Positions 36,598 through 49,203 of a stretch of DNA of 64,000 bases are shown one piece after another (positions within the stretch are counted from its first letter, which is position 1; each line of letters starts with the position of its first letter). A program made the translations under genes and the position numbers. The notes under the pieces were generated by a model. That model did no database searches. It saw only the letters and a list, made by a program, of their open reading frames with translations, and was not told the origin of the DNA. The DNA is from Astrothelium macrocarpum (Eukaryota > Ascomycota > Dothideomycetes > Trypetheliales > Trypetheliaceae): contig JAGEMR010000016.1 in assembly GCA_021030915.1 (NCBI GenBank), forward strand, positions 1-64,000. The letters run 5' to 3'.

Positions 36598-36643
36598 TCT
36601 CTCTCCTCTGCAACTCTCTCCCTCTCTCTGTGTGTATGTGTGT
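36598..36643. repeat. CT/GT simple repeat
   Basis: A pyrimidine-rich CTCTC tract runs into a TGTGTGTATGTGTG tract within the 690-base interval 35987-36678. It falls in the likely 3' untranslated region of ypt1. The rest of the interval shows no gene. Confidence 0.6.
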
Positions 36644-36678
36644 TCTCCGCTCACCTACTTCCAACTGCCACGCGTCAT

Positions 36679-37702
36679 CTAGCAGCAACCACCCGCAGAG
36701 CCAGACTGCACACCCTGGCCCTGGCCGACCTGCACGGTGGGCTTGTTGTTGACGGTAGTAGTGCCCATGCGCTCTTTGATCTGGCGCGCCATGGTGAGGA
36801 AGGCCTGCTCGACGTTGGACGCGTTCTTGGCGGACGTCTCGAGGAATGGGATGCCGAGGCTGTCTGCGAATTCCTGTGAAGCGGGGACAAGCCCCGCCAT
36901 TGTAAGCACGACCCTGAAAACGACTGTCGAGGCGAAAATGCGGAAGGCTAACAAACCTTGGCAACGGTGTACTCGACCACCTTCTTGTCGGACATATCGG
37001 ACTTGTTGCCGACGAGGAGCTTGTTGACGCCTTCGGTGGCGTAGCGGTCGATCTCTTGAAGCCACTGCTTGACGTTGTTGAAGGAGTCCATATCGGTTAC
37101 ATCGTAGACAACACAGATGCCGTGGGCGCCGCGGTAGTAGGACGAAGTGATGGTGCGGAAGCGCTCTTGGCCGGCGGTGTCCCACTGGAAGTTTGGATTA
37201 ATCCCACTCATTTGCACACTTTGCGAGCGAATTCCGGAGATGACTTACGATCTGGAGCTTGACAGTCTTGCCATCGAGTTCAATAGTGCGGATTTTCTGA
37301 GTTAGCGGTTAGGTCGGCTTCGTGACGCGGCGCAAGCAGGGGTGTGAGAGAGCATACAAAGTCAACACCGATAGTTGAAATGTAGGATTCGGTGTAGGTG
37401 TCGTCGGCGAACCGTAGCAGAAGACAGGACTTGCCGACACCCGAGTCACCGATCAGAAGGAGCTTGAAAAGGTAGTCGTACCTAATCAGGTACCATTGTC
37501 AGCACTGGCTGGAGGATTTTGGAGAGCCGTCTTGATGAGGAGACTGGAGAAGGCAATGAAAGCCATGCATCGATTCGACGGAGGTAATACTCTGGAAAAA
37601 TGTAGCGTTAGTAAACAATTCAGATTATGCTTGCTCGATGTCCTCAAGGCCAACAGCCAGGTGGAGATTCTGTTCAAGGTCGACTTACTACTCTGGATTC
37701 AT
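36679..37702 (-). CDS. ypt1: Rab GTPase Ypt1 (Rab1)
   Basis: Five exons on the minus strand: 37702-37692, 37481-37358, 37296-37249, 37184-36957 and 36873-36679, giving 201 residues. It controls ER-to-Golgi tethering and autophagy. All G motifs are present: GDSGVGKS, STIGVDFK (effector loop), WDTAGQER, GNKSD and ETSAK. The protein ends GGCC, the double-geranylgeranyl signal. The first exon is only 11 bases (MNP plus two bases of Glu4). The donor must be read as GA/GTAGTA so that the next exon gives EYDYLFKLL; the nearby GTAAGT would create a stop. The position and number of introns resemble those of other ascomycete ypt1 genes. Confidence 0.96.
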
Positions 37703-38317
37703 TGTGACGGGTTGCAAAGGTCTGTAGAGTTTGTGAAAAAGGACAGTATAGTGTCAAGACCCGCGCAGAGATGGCGACGAAGGGTGGGGGTGAAAGTTCG
37801 CGAGTGAACAGAGAAAGACGATGAACACTTGGGTAGTTGTACAGGACCAGGGCCACTAGTCTCCTTTGGGACACGGCGCAGACAGCGATAAGGCAGCACT
37901 CGCAACGATCAATCTACCTCACCCGCTTTTGCTCTGAGCAATTCACTTTCGACTCGAGTCACTTTATAGATTGTCACGACGACTGCTCTGGTTGTCGTCA
38001 AGGGGCCTGTTTGAAGATGACCAACAGTTGTGCCGTGCAGAGTCACTGGTACACTCCACATGATCGACATTGATGCATTTCAGCTACAGTCATCCCACGG
38101 TTGAACGTTTGGACCGCCATCTTCGTTGACATTTCTATCTGAGAGGAGATTTCCTTTCGATACATTTCTAGACAAGCGCACTGCTGCGTGGCAGGACTAT
38201 ACAATATTTGCACAAGATGACGCCGGAACATACTTTGCCACCCAGACTGCGCCTGACTCCTTGCCAATGCTTTTTGCTTCGCCATATGTCAACGCCTCGC
38301 TCGGTATGCATGTCTGA
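37703..38317. other. Gene-free interval
   Basis: No gene is supported. The left side is the ypt1 promoter and 5' leader, the right side the 3' flank of ggc1. Short overlapping frames here have no family likeness. Confidence 0.5.
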
Positions 38318-39571
38318 TCACATGACCTTATTGAAAGCAGGTATCAGAGTCTGAGCCAACCAAAAAGAGAAGACCAGTTTCGGCCCGGTCATGAGCAGTT
38401 TAGGCACCAGGCCCTTGAAGAATGACGTGACCCCCTCGTGCCTGGCCATATTCGAGACAATTCGGAACCCGCTTTCTGGATTCTCAAAGTTGCGATTCTG
38501 TATCCGCGTCTTGATCACGTCGAGTGGTGCGGACACGATGAGAGATGCACTTGCACCGGCAATAGAGGCGACGAAATTTTGGCTCCAGCTGGCAGTATTA
38601 TAGTCCGTGAGTTTGTAGAGGTACTCTTTTGCAGCAGCAGATCCTCCAAAAAGCTATCGAGTAATGAGCCAAAGGAAGGGAGATTATTCAGTATGAGGAA
38701 CGCAACTCACAGCAAAAGATCCGGGCGCATTGCGCGCAGCTGTCCAGCCCCATCCTCGATATAGTCCGAAACCTTCGTCTGCAACGATTCTAAAAACACC
38801 GCGTCCTCTGAATGCCTCTGGATTTGTTTGTCTCTTGATTTTCAAAACGTCCAAGGGAAGAAGGATAATCTCGCCAATTCCTATTAGACTGTGCGGGTTC
38901 AGCAAAGCCATGACACAACATGCAATGTACCATTCTCATACCTTCCTGCAGTCGCATGCATGATTGCCTTGCCATTACCCTTGCCAAAGCTTCGATCAAA
39001 CGAGTCTCCATAGTTTTTTGCAAGGAAATCCCGAACAAAGGGCTGTCCGCCGAATTTGTAGACTCGTTGTAGCACCTGTACTACCATCAATACCAGATAG
39101 TTACACCAATCTGAGGTCCTAACCTTGTATGCTGCTGCGTATCCTAACCCGGGAAATAATGAGAGGAATCGATTGGGGGCTGATGCTGATGCCTTGTCTT
39201 TAAATATGATCGAGTTGAGCTGCGAGGCCGACGTGACCTGGTTGATTGTCTGACGTTAGCAATGGTCTTGATATTGACGAAGGGCTGTTTAAACCTTTCC
39301 ATAATTGCTCATTAATCGCTTGGCAACAGTGTCAACCTGTACTTGGATTAGAAGGGTGCTTCAATCGCAATCGGAGAGCTTTTCGTTTTACAGGATGGAA
39401 AACCAGTAATTCTGCGATTCCAGCAGTTCCTGACAACATTAAATGGTATCCAAAAGCTCGACAAAGCTCTCTCTCACCTGCTCCACTCAATCGCGCCGCT
39501 GTAGATTCCTTTTTGAAATCTTTGGCGGCGGCACCTGAAATGGCCTGAGGAGCTCCGGCGGTCGGGCTCAT
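38318..39571 (-). CDS. ggc1: Mitochondrial GTP/GDP carrier Ggc1
   Basis: Seven exons on the minus strand: 39571-39478, 39429-39392, 39336-39295, 39249-39124, 39075-38942, 38888-38711 and 38653-38318, giving 315 residues. This is a six-span mitochondrial carrier with three signature repeats: HPVDTVAKRL, PLDVLKIKRQTNPEAF and PLDVIKTRIQNRNFENPESG. The second and third are characteristic of Ggc1/Yhm1, which imports GTP in exchange for GDP and supports mtDNA and iron homeostasis. RGWGWTAARNAPGSFALFGG is also typical. All six introns are GT-AG and keep frame. The many short 5' exons contrast with the two long 3' ones. Confidence 0.94.
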
Positions 39572-39950
39572 ATTGCTATGGTGCTTACAACTGACTGAAT
39601 TAAGAATGATTACGAGGATAGGTTTCGCAATATAAAGGGTATAGGAGAAGCTGGAATCCGACCAAGACCCGCGATTGAGTGCGATTAGGGACGATAAAAT
39701 AGGCTCGAGACAATAAGTAGAGCTCGGCAACAATCCAATTTCGTGCCAAAAAAGATTCGCGCGGTACTCAGGGATCGGCCAGCAAACCCACGGTTACCTC
39801 CGAGCCCTTCTCCGCTTACACTGCTAGATGACATTTCAAATGCTGTACAACAATCTATCCATCTACGTACATTCTTATTTCAACTACGGCTTGTTATTTT
39901 AGTCGATGTGCTTTTTCGGTACATGTCTCGAACAACGAAATCGTCTGCCT

Positions 39951-40862
39951 TTAGGGTTTGTAATAGGCACGCCAATCATGAACATCCTTGAATCCAAGAA
40001 CTTCCCTTGCCTTTCGGTTTGATAAAGGCGCCTCAAACTCTCCCATCTTCCTCTTGATCGGAGTATTCGGACATGCTTTCTTCAAGAACTCCTCCGTCGG
40101 CTCCTTTGTCGTTATCGTGTCATTGGTGGCATTGAAGACCTGGAAACCCAGCCCACTCTTTTGGATGGCCAAATCACAGAGCTGACCCAAGTCTCGCGCA
40201 TCAATGTACGACCAAGCATTGCGCTTTCGCGTCATCGGCTTGTTGACGTATTGTGGGAAATCTCGTTCATACTCGTGTGGTTCAATGACATTACCGATTC
40301 GAAATGCGTAGATGTCAGCGTTGAACCTTCGAGCAAATGTTCGTGCCGTTCGTTCTCCACACAACTTTGACAGTGCGTACGTATCCATGGGATTGACGTC
40401 GTAGTCTTCTTCGAGTGGAAAATGATCATAATCTGAATCTCCTTGAGCGAAGCATACTCCGTAAGTCGTTTCGCTGCTTGCAATGATGATTTTCTTTACA
40501 CCCAATTTGCATGCTGCTTCAATGACATTATATGTTGCTTTGACATTTCCCTTGAAACATTCATTATCGGGTACGAGCATGTTTCGAGCATATGCGGCAA
40601 AGTGAATGACAACATCTGGAGGTCCGGGAATGGAGGGGCCTTCATATGCAGCATAGTTGAAGTGGGTTGTCAAGGCGTTGAAGACTTGGCCGCTGTCTGT
40701 GAGATCGGTCTTCAAGGTAAAGACATCTGGATTGTCCAAAGGGACAAGATCAAGGTTGAGAACTTTGTGGCCCTTTTGAAGAAGCTCTGGAATTACATGG
40801 CGGCCTGCTTTTCCACTTCCTCCTGTAAATACAATGCGCTTGCCCTGGGGCATGGTGTACAT
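39951..40862 (-). CDS. NAD-dependent epimerase/dehydratase (extended SDR)
   Basis: Single exon, 303 residues. The Rossmann motif is VFTGGSGKAGRHV, followed by an acidic LNLDLVP that favours NAD(H). ETTYG and YALSKLCGE supply the catalytic Ser/Thr, Tyr and Lys of the SDR family. RIGNVIEPHEYERDFP and AWSYIDARDLGQ are substrate-side blocks typical of nucleotide-sugar-like epimerases. The precise substrate cannot be told from sequence. It is divergent from the gene at 41147, sharing about 280 bases of upstream DNA. Confidence 0.88.
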   Translation of the reverse strand: MYTMPQGKRIVFTGGSGKAGRHVIPELLQKGHKVLNLDLVPLDNPDVFTLKTDLTDSGQVFNALTTHFNYAAYEGPSIPGPPDVVIHFAAYARNMLVPDNECFKGNVKATYNVIEAACKLGVKKIIIASSETTYGVCFAQGDSDYDHFPLEEDYDVNPMDTYALSKLCGERTARTFARRFNADIYAFRIGNVIEPHEYERDFPQYVNKPMTRKRNAWSYIDARDLGQLCDLAIQKSGLGFQVFNATNDTITTKEPTEEFLKKACPNTPIKRKMGEFEAPLSNRKAREVLGFKDVHDWRAYYKP

Positions 40863-41146
40863 AAGTGACGGTCGAACTTGTTTAGAGGTAGAACTTTATG
40901 CGTAAGATGGTCCAAATTCAATTACCTTGTATTATTCAAAGGTTTTTGTGGGTTACTAAATTATTTCACTGGTTTACGAACCTAACCCCTCTATGGCTTT
41001 AAGATCCATTCATGACGTCGCTGCAAGACTGCGTAGATCCCTGCACAAAGCCGCAAAGTTTCCACGGCATAAGCTTGAACCCTGAGCAATATTCCCCCTA
41101 TTGTTAGCAACCTACAATCGATCCACATGCCTCCTCGAATGTATAC

Positions 41147-42118
41147 ATGACCACGACTTCAATGCGGAGACTGCCGACGTCTCGTCTCCTCCGCACAAAG
41201 CAAGTATCTTCTACAAGGCCTTGCGCCGTCCACGCCACATCGCCAAATTTTTTCATTGCAAGAACAATTGAGCATCTGTCAAGAACATCGGCGAAAGTTC
41301 AGGGCTTTGACTCTGACTTCCAGGAGCTATGGTTCAATGGATCAATACCTTGTAAATTCCCAGATCCAACAGGCATAGAGGAAAACAAGAGACTAGACGA
41401 GCGAACAATCAAGCTCGGGAAAAGTTGGTATCCCAAATGGCTTGAACATCAAACGTGTTCCGAATGCTAACAAGTACCCTAAGCTGTTCGAATTCTACAT
41501 GACCGACTTCCAAACCTCCTTGCGCACCCGCTTCCGCAGGAAATACTATCTCCCCAAATAACGTTGCATCTATTCCCTTCAACACATCCACATTTACCAA
41601 AAGTCTCGGGTCGGATCGCTTATGTTGCCGCATTATGGACAGCACCGGTGGCTTGGGGTCGCGTCCCCGTAGTTGGAAATGTAAAAGTGACCATCCTTTC
41701 TGAGCGCATGGTCAAGAATGGCTGTGTTAGTGAGAACGGTCAAGGCCATGAAAAGCTGATTGTTCGATGGAAGACCTGCGGAAAAAGGAAAAGCGAAGAG
41801 ACTGGTGCTAGCAATGGGCCGGTCGACAAGATCACACAAGTTTTAGCTAGAGACGGCCAGGATGACCAAGAGTTTTGCGGACTATTCGTCTTTGAATTCG
41901 ACGAGGAAGGTCGCATCTCCTCTCACATCATCGAGCACGTCGAGCAAGGTCGCAACTTTGACAAGATGACTCGAGTAGTGAGCGTGACGGATTGGCTACT
42001 GGGCAAGGCCAAAGGCAGACAAAATGAGGAGGTTCCAGGGCTCGCTCTTTGTGAACTAGAGGAGCAAAGACATGCATTACGGCGACATCACGAACGGCGC
42101 AGGAGGGATTCATTTTGA
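41147..42118 (+). CDS. Conserved fungal protein, probably mitochondrial
   Basis: Two exons, 41147-41423 and 41484-42118, giving 303 residues. The N-terminus (MTTTSMRRLPTSRLLRTKQV) is rich in Arg, Ser and Thr without acidic residues, as in a matrix presequence. The intron (phase 1, branch GCTAAC) joins LGKTVRILHDRLPNLL to LPQEILSPQITLHLFPSTHP. The core VSGRIAYVAALWTAPVAWGR looks conserved among fungi from memory, but I cannot name a function. The C-terminus is charged and helical (EEQRHALRRHHERRRRD). Confidence 0.78.
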
Positions 42119-42805
42119 GCATCAAATGTATATTTATACCTTTCTCTTCTAGCCTGTACAAAGTATTACCTTGGGACATGGTGTTAGGAGCTCGATTTGG
42201 ATCATGGGATACCACAGTCGTTTCGGAGTTTACTACACTCATCATCTCGACCAAGCAATGTAAAAGGGTTCCTACATGATTATGAAGCAAGACGACAAAT
42301 CGAAATGCCCTCGTTAGCATTCACTTAGCGGGCAGCGGCCCGTAGAGGCGGCTGCAGACTGGGTGCAGGACAGTACGGCGCCGTCAGGGCGGTTGAGGGT
42401 GGGTGGGTGAGCGTCTTTGCTGGCACTGCATGGCTGGCACACGATGCAGCTACAGCAAGCGGAGAAGACGAGCTCGAGCGCCAATCAGGACGAGCCTCTG
42501 GAACTGGCCGGGCTGGCGTCCGCGTTGGCCTTGGTTCAGCAGTTTGCTTTGCTTCTCGCCATATTTCTTCTTCATCTTTTACTTCTTGCGGTGAACCCTT
42601 TTTTTGAGAGAGAGGGACTCGATTCATAGTGATAAGAGGCCGTCAAGAGAGCTGCATCAAGCTTCATCTCTACCGAGGGTCCCGCTGTCGCGTCTGCCGC
42701 ATCCGCGTTTAGCTTGGAGCTAGTTCCCTTCCCCAGCATTAACCATCCGTCGTCAGCGTCTGCTGCAACTTCTTTGGCTTTCATACACATAATACCTTCC
42801 CAGTC
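42119..42805. other. Gene-free interval upstream of ede1
   Basis: Two overlapping minus-strand frames begin with ATG (at 42627 and 42790). They are short, low-complexity and lack family likeness, so I do not call them. The region is most likely the ede1 promoter and leader. Confidence 0.4.
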
Positions 42806-45800
42806 ATGGCTGACTTGAATGGAAGCACAGATCCAAGTATGTCGTTCATCTCATCTGCAAAGTTTCGGCGATGAAGTTGCTAACCCCGACATCTAACACA
42901 GGCCTTCCACAATTGAACCTTACCCCAGAAGAGAAAAGAGTCTTTGGCCAGCTATTTCAACAGGCCGACTCGGATAATATAGGTGTCGTGACGGGAGAGG
43001 TAGCTGTCAAGTTCTTCGAGCGAACAAAGTTGGCCCCATCAGTACTGGGAGAGGTAAGACCATATCGCAACAATCTTCATTTGTATGGCAGCTTCTAACA
43101 GCTCATCCAAATTTAGATATGGCAAATAGCAGACCAAGAAAATCGGGGACTGCTCACTAAAACGGGCTTTTGTATGGTTTTGCGCCTGATAGGTCATTAT
43201 CAAGCAGGCCGAGATCCAACTTACGACCTCGCCTTACGACGTGTGTTAATCCTTTGATGTATTTGTATCCTATCCAGCTAATCAAACCGCAGCCGGACCA
43301 CTTCCCAAATTTGAGGGCCTCAATCTTCCATCCACTGCACCCCCACCAGCTGGTCCTCCACCAACCTTGCAACCCCAGTCGAGTGGGGGTCCCATCCGAG
43401 TGCCCCCTTTGACACCTGATAAAGTAAATGAGTATTCCTCATTATTCGAAAAGTCGGGAGCTCAGAATGGAGTTCTTTCAGGTGAGAATGATTAAGCCAT
43501 ACAAGCCCATGATTATGACTTGCGCTGACAGTTGATAGGTGAAAGTGCGAAACAAATATTCGAAAAAGCTAGATTACCAAACGATGTTCTTGGGCGGATA
43601 TGGAATCTGGCAGATACTGAACAACGTGGGGCTCTTAACGTGACCGAGTTCATCATCGCCATGCATTTATTAGCATCTTACAAAAGCGGTGCCATGCGGG
43701 CATTGCCTCAACTTCTACCTCCTGGCCTCTATGAGGCTGCGTCAAGACGACAGCCTGTCTCAGCCATCCCGAGACAATTTAGCGGTCCTGGCGCAGCTCC
43801 ACGCGGCCAAAGTCCGGTCCTTCGCCCACCTTTTGGGGCTTCTCCCCAAGCTACACAACAACCCAAGAGTGACTGGTTAATCAGTCCAGAAGAAAAGTCC
43901 AAATACGACAGTTTCTTCGCAAAACTGGATAATGAACGCAAAGGCTTCATCACTGGAGAACAGGCTGTTCGCTTCTTTAGTGATTCCGCGTTGCCCGAGG
44001 AAATCTTGGCCTCAATCTGGGACTTGGCTGATATCAACTCTGAGGGTCAACTCAATCAAGATGAATTTGCAGTTGCCATGTATCTGATTCGCCAGCAACG
44101 AGGCGCTGACAAGCCTCCTTTGCCAGCAAATCTACCTCCGGCTTTGATTCCTCCAAGCATGCGTGCACAGTCCCGACCTGCACAGCAGCCCACTGCTCCT
44201 GCATTCAACAACGCAGCATATTCATCTCAGCTGTCCAAGTCTGCTTCCGAGGATCTGTTTGGATTGGATGCCATTTCGGGTCCCGCTCCTGAGCAAGTGC
44301 AGCAATCTACTGGTGGGTCTGGATCTGTTACCAAACCTTTTGATTCGGATCCTTTCTCTGGTAGCAAAGCTACTTCACCCACCTCACCTCAATCCACAGG
44401 TTTCCAATCACAATCATCATCCTTTCAACAGCCGCAGGCCAGGAATCCTGCAACAGTCTTCAAGCCATTCCAGCCGACCTCTGCATTTGGCCAAGGTTTA
44501 AAAACTCAGGGTACAGGATCTAGCGATCGCGGGCAGCAGCGCCCTCAGCCATCAATGATGGATGATGACTTGCTTGGGGACAATGACCCAGAGGTCAGCA
44601 AAAAGTTGACATCAGAGACTACAGAGCTTGCGAACATGTCCAATCAAATCAGTACTCTAAGAAATCAAATGCAGGACGTCCAAACGAAGAAAGCCGCCAC
44701 TGAGTCTGACATATCTTCTACAAGCACACAGAGAAGAGATCTTGAGCTTCGCTTGTCTCAATTCCGATCGCAATATGAACAGGAAGTTCAGCAAGTCAAG
44801 TCATTGGAGGAGCGTCTTGCCGCTTCACGAAGCGAAACCAAGAAATTGCAGCAAGACTTGGCCATGATTGAGGGTACATTTCAGGACCTTAAGAGCCAGC
44901 ACCGTCAGGTTGCGACAGCACTAGAAGCCGACCAACGCGAGAATGCAAATCTCAAAGAACGTATTAGACAGATGAATGGTGAAATCAGCCAACTACGACC
45001 ACAGCTTGACAAGATACGTTCTGATGCACGTCAACAAAAAGGCATGGTAGCAATAAACAAAAAGCAGGTCTCCACTACAGAAGGGGAGCGAGATAGAATC
45101 AAGAACGAAATGGACGACCTGAACAAGGCGAACCAAGAGCGAATACGTAGTGCTCAATCCACTGGGGCGGGATCTGGCTCAGCAGTGGTTAGTCCGGCTC
45201 CTTCGACGACGAGCCAAAGCACGAATCCCTTTTTTCGAAAGCAATCATCGACATCCATCTCTGAGAGGACCTTGTCTCCAACTAGACTGACTCGTGAAGG
45301 ATCTGTCCCTCAAGTTCAGAACAATTTTGACAGCGTGTTTGGTCCATCATATACTACTACACAAACAAGCACACCTCCTCAAACATCTTTTCGACCGGAG
45401 CCCAGCGTTCCATCCTTTACCGCTGCATCAGGACCTTCAGTGAACTCTTCTGAAGGTCCTTCTTATCCCACGCCTTCAACCTCGCCTCCTGGATCTTCTT
45501 ATCGTGACTCCCCGCATACTGCCGAGCCTCCAGCGCCTCCAGAGTCTCGACAAATTACCTCTACCAACCTTCCGTTTCGGACTGCATCCCGTACTGATTC
45601 AATGAGCTCCTCAGTCAAGGTGTCTGCTCCTGCAAGTCGTCATGAGCCGGCTGGATCAGATACACCTACTACATATGGTGCATCCCCGATAGCTACTCCA
45701 AGCCAAGAAGGCGGATCTACTCGTGGATTTGATAGAGCCGAGACGTCAAGAACGGATACGAGCAATTTCGGGTTTTCGTCCTTTGATAGAAACAGCACAG

Positions 45801-47518
45801 CATCCCCGGCTGCAAGCACAGCCAGTGATGCCGCTCGTTCCGGAATCAAACCAGAAGAGCCTCGAGATGTGCATAGGGCGTTTGGTCCGTCATCTGCATC
45901 AATGAATGAAATTCCAGGTGCCTTCCCTCATACGCCTGCCGGCCAGGAGACGCCGACAGGCGAAAACACCACGACGGACAGAAGCAAGCCTACACACGAG
46001 CAGCCTAGAGGACCAACAGATGCCAGGGTCGATTTTGATGCCGCTTTTGCTGACTTTGGACCTCCTCAAACACAGGACCGACAACAGATAAGCAGCAGTG
46101 GATCACAACACCAGGGATCCGCCAGGTTCAACCAAGAATTCCCCCCAATTGAGGAAATCAATCGACATGAAGAGAGTGACTCTGAAGAGGAACGAGGGTT
46201 CGCCGATAATTTCACTTCTGCCTCGCCTCCAAGAAAGCAAGATCAGGGTCTCGAGCACTCGCGCAATATCAGCAATATCAGTGGTAATACTGGTGCGAGT
46301 GCCGATGGACTCCAAGATCCACGTCCCACGATAAGCCAAGTAACCTCCAGTGCGAGTGTCCTGCCTACGCCAAATGCGCAGAAATCGCCACCGAGCTACG
46401 AGCAGACGGTATCATCCCAGGCAAACGGACGGAGCGGGTCAAATCAGTTTCCTCCGGAGTTTGGCGGCTTACTTCCTTCGCGTGAAGATCCAACATCAAG
46501 CCCGGAGGCTCGTTCACCAGAACGAACTTTCAGTGGTGGAATGACAAGTGGTCAGGCCCTTTTTGGTGGATCCGGTCCTAGCAAGACAACGCCTTTCGAA
46601 GGGTCCCAAATATTCTCGGGTTCTCCACCTCCTGTAGACACTCCCGCCTCAACATCAAACTCCGAAGCCTACCACTCGGCCACTTCTCATCCAAGTGGTG
46701 GTGACAAGAGCATCATGACGTCAAGTCAACCTGGTCCATCCGGCAAGTCGGCATTCAACGACGACTTTGACTCTGGCTTCGACGACTTGGCAGAAGCCAA
46801 AGAAGACGACAAGAACACAGATGACGATATCATGTTCGGATCGCAACATCGAGAAGGCTTGGATGAATTCAACCCCGTGTTCGACTCCCCTGCTGCATCC
46901 AAATCCAATACAGTCGCCTCTCAACCCACTCCCACCGGCACGGCCAGTCGCACTGAAGACGCCTTCCACGACTTTGAGCATGGTCTTGGTGCTTCATCAC
47001 AATCTTTTAGCTCCGGTAAAGCACCCCAACAGCCTCAGCCTTCCTCATCTCACGATTGGGATGCCATATTCTCTGGCCTCGATGCACCGCAATCCGACAA
47101 GTTCGGCGACCTAGGATCCTCCAACTCCGCCACTGCTGATGCCTCTGCAACTAAGCAGCCATCATCATCTACCTCAGCTTTCAATGACGACGACAACAAT
47201 AAGACGCCAACTGCAAGTCTCGCTGGGGGGGTAGCGTCTGGGTCCGCCAACGCGAATGCACCGTCGTCGCAGCTAGCGCAGCCGACGATGCCACAATTGG
47301 GTAGGGCAATCAGTGCAGGGACCGAGCATGACGATCCGATTTTGAAGAAGCTGACAGGAATGGGATATGCGCGGGCGGATGCGCTGCATGCATTGGAAAA
47401 GTATGACTACGATATTAACGCGGTGAGTACATCAATGAGTCTAATCGAATACGAACAGCTAATTGAACAGCCAAAATAGGCGGCAGATTTTTTGACATCA
47501 GATCAACGCCAGTTATAA
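42806..47518 (+). CDS. ede1: Ede1-type EH-domain endocytic scaffold
   Basis: Six exons: 42806-42836, 42902-43053, 43117-43240, 43293-43481, 43539-47422 and 47480-47518, giving 1472 residues. Three EH domains lie at about residues 10-100, 145-215 and 280-355, each with an EF-hand-like WxLAD loop (for example RIWNLADTEQRG and SIWDLADINSEG). A coiled coil runs from about 520 to 695, then a long Ser/Thr/Pro-rich disordered part, and a UBA domain from about 1431 (LKKLTGMGYARADALHALEK). Ede1/Eps15 proteins arrive first at clathrin sites, bind NPF-motif adaptors and ubiquitin, and form condensates. The last intron splits the UBA third helix; the final exon supplies AADFLTSDQRQL. If retained, that intron stays open until its own acceptor TAG. 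Confidence 0.95.
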
Positions 47519-47973
47519 GCCAGGTTTTGTAGGATGTGGACCCAGCCCATTTGGTCATCTATCATTCAGTTTTTTCTATGTTGGTCATAATTCTGTGGGT
47601 GTGAATTTGTACATTTTTCTGGTAGCGAGCATACGGGCAAAACCCTTTGTCTTTCACTAATCGTTTCCGTCACAGTCGGAACAAAATTTGTCACAGTCAC
47701 TATGCGTGTGTATAGGTGTCTCTTATTTGGCAGCCTCATTCAGCGTCTCCTTTTCGCCCCTTTCGCCACTCCACCCGTACACTCGTATTTAGTACAATAA
47801 TACATTTGGATTGCCATTGCCAGCTGCCTTTTAGTCACCACCTCAGAATGTATACCCGTTGACCCAATATGCATATTACGACCCGATGACGCCTTGCCCA
47901 AATGCTTTGTATGGCTCCAAGCTCGTTGTTATTGCTCCTCTTGTGTGCATCCTCACAACGTTTTTCCCCGCCC
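47519..47973. other. 3' intergenic space between ede1 and bet1
   Basis: Convergent 3' ends of ede1 (plus) and bet1 (minus). Nothing else is recognised. Confidence 0.55.
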
Positions 47974-48819
47974 TCAAAACAGCCAAACGTACCAGAACAA
48001 AAATATTACGGCCGCAAAAAAGCCCAGCCACACCTTCCAGCTAATCCCCGAGCGCTCTGCCATCCTCAGCATGCGCGTCATCGTCCCTCGTAGCCGCACC
48101 CGCGTGCCGTCAAACGAATCGTTCATCTTCTCTGCGAACGCCGTCGAGTCACGGATCTCATCTCCGATGGCGACTGTAATCTATCTCACCCGCGCAAAAT
48201 ATCAGCCAAGTTGCCAAAGGAAACATTCCAATAAGCCAACAACCCAGAGGAGCATTTGTCAAACACCCCTAATCAGTCATATAGACTTTCCTCTTTCACC
48301 CCATCAATCCCCCCTTTCACAACCCACCTCACCAATCCAGCACAGGGGAAAAAAGGGGGACAAAACTTACATCCTTCAACATCCTCACCTTCCCCGCAAT
48401 CCCCTCAACCTGCGCCTCATTCTGACTCTCCAGCTCCTCCAACATCGCATCGCTATACTGCGGCGGTCGCTGCTCCTTCTTCGCCGCGCCATATGCGTCT
48501 CCCACTCCACCATTCATCCCCATCCCGCCATTACTGCTGGTAGGATACGCGCCAAACGACGGCCCTCCACCGCCGCCGCCGCCGCCAAAGCTACTCTCGG
48601 GCCCCGTGCTCGCGGGCGGAGTGTACCCATACCCTGCTTGCGCGGTGCGGCTGGACGGGCGCGGCGAGGAGGAGGCGGCGCGGCCGGCGGCGGAGTCGTA
48701 GGAGGAGAAGAGCGCGGAGCGGGCGTCGCGGTGGGAGGCGGTGTTGAATCTGGTTTGGGGGATTAGGGGGGGTGAGAGATGGGAGGGAGGGGAGGTGGGG
48801 GAGCTTGCCTGGAAGACAT
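47974..48819 (-). CDS. bet1: Bet1 v-SNARE, ER-to-Golgi
   Basis: Three exons on the minus strand: 48819-48809, 48749-48371 and 48180-47974, giving 198 residues. Bet1 is the Qc-SNARE pairing with Sed5, Bos1 and Sec22 in COPII vesicle fusion, the transport step that Ypt1 also serves. The SNARE motif spans MLEELESQNEAQVEGIAGKV to the third exon (ITVAIGDEIRDST), with a C-terminal anchor (KVWLGFFAAVIFLFWYVWLF) and no lumenal tail. The N-terminal half is Ser/Gly-rich, including a run of glycines. The first exon is 11 bases (MSS plus two bases of Arg4). Its donor is AG/GCAAGC, a non-canonical GC-AG intron of 59 bases; no in-frame GT donor is available there. Confidence 0.92.
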
Positions 48820-49203
48820 GGCTGTGGGTGTGTCTGTGGGGGGAATTGGATAGTCAAGTCATGTTTGGGGGGGATTCGCGTGTGGGTTTGGTTGTTTGAG
48901 GACGCCCCTTGAAGGGCTGAAGAAGGGATGAAGGAAAGTTTTGGCGGGTCGGGATTCGGGGTATGGGGGCTACGTCATAGGGGTCTGCTTGGGCTGCAGG
49001 GATTAAGGTAAGAGGCGGATGGGAGAATAATTGGGATGGAATTTGAGGCGCTTTAACACTGTGTAACTGCATACTGTGTAGAGTTACTGCTAATCAATTG
49101 ACTGTGCGAAAAAAATGCTCATGTCTGTGCCTGCGTGGATCAATTTCGTCTCGTCGGGGCTAGCGCGTGCTGCATGTTTCTCTACCTCCTCGCCGACCTT
49201 TCT
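48820..49203. other. Gene-free interval
   Basis: The bet1 upstream region meets the tub1 3' flank, both on the minus strand. No gene is seen. Confidence 0.55.
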
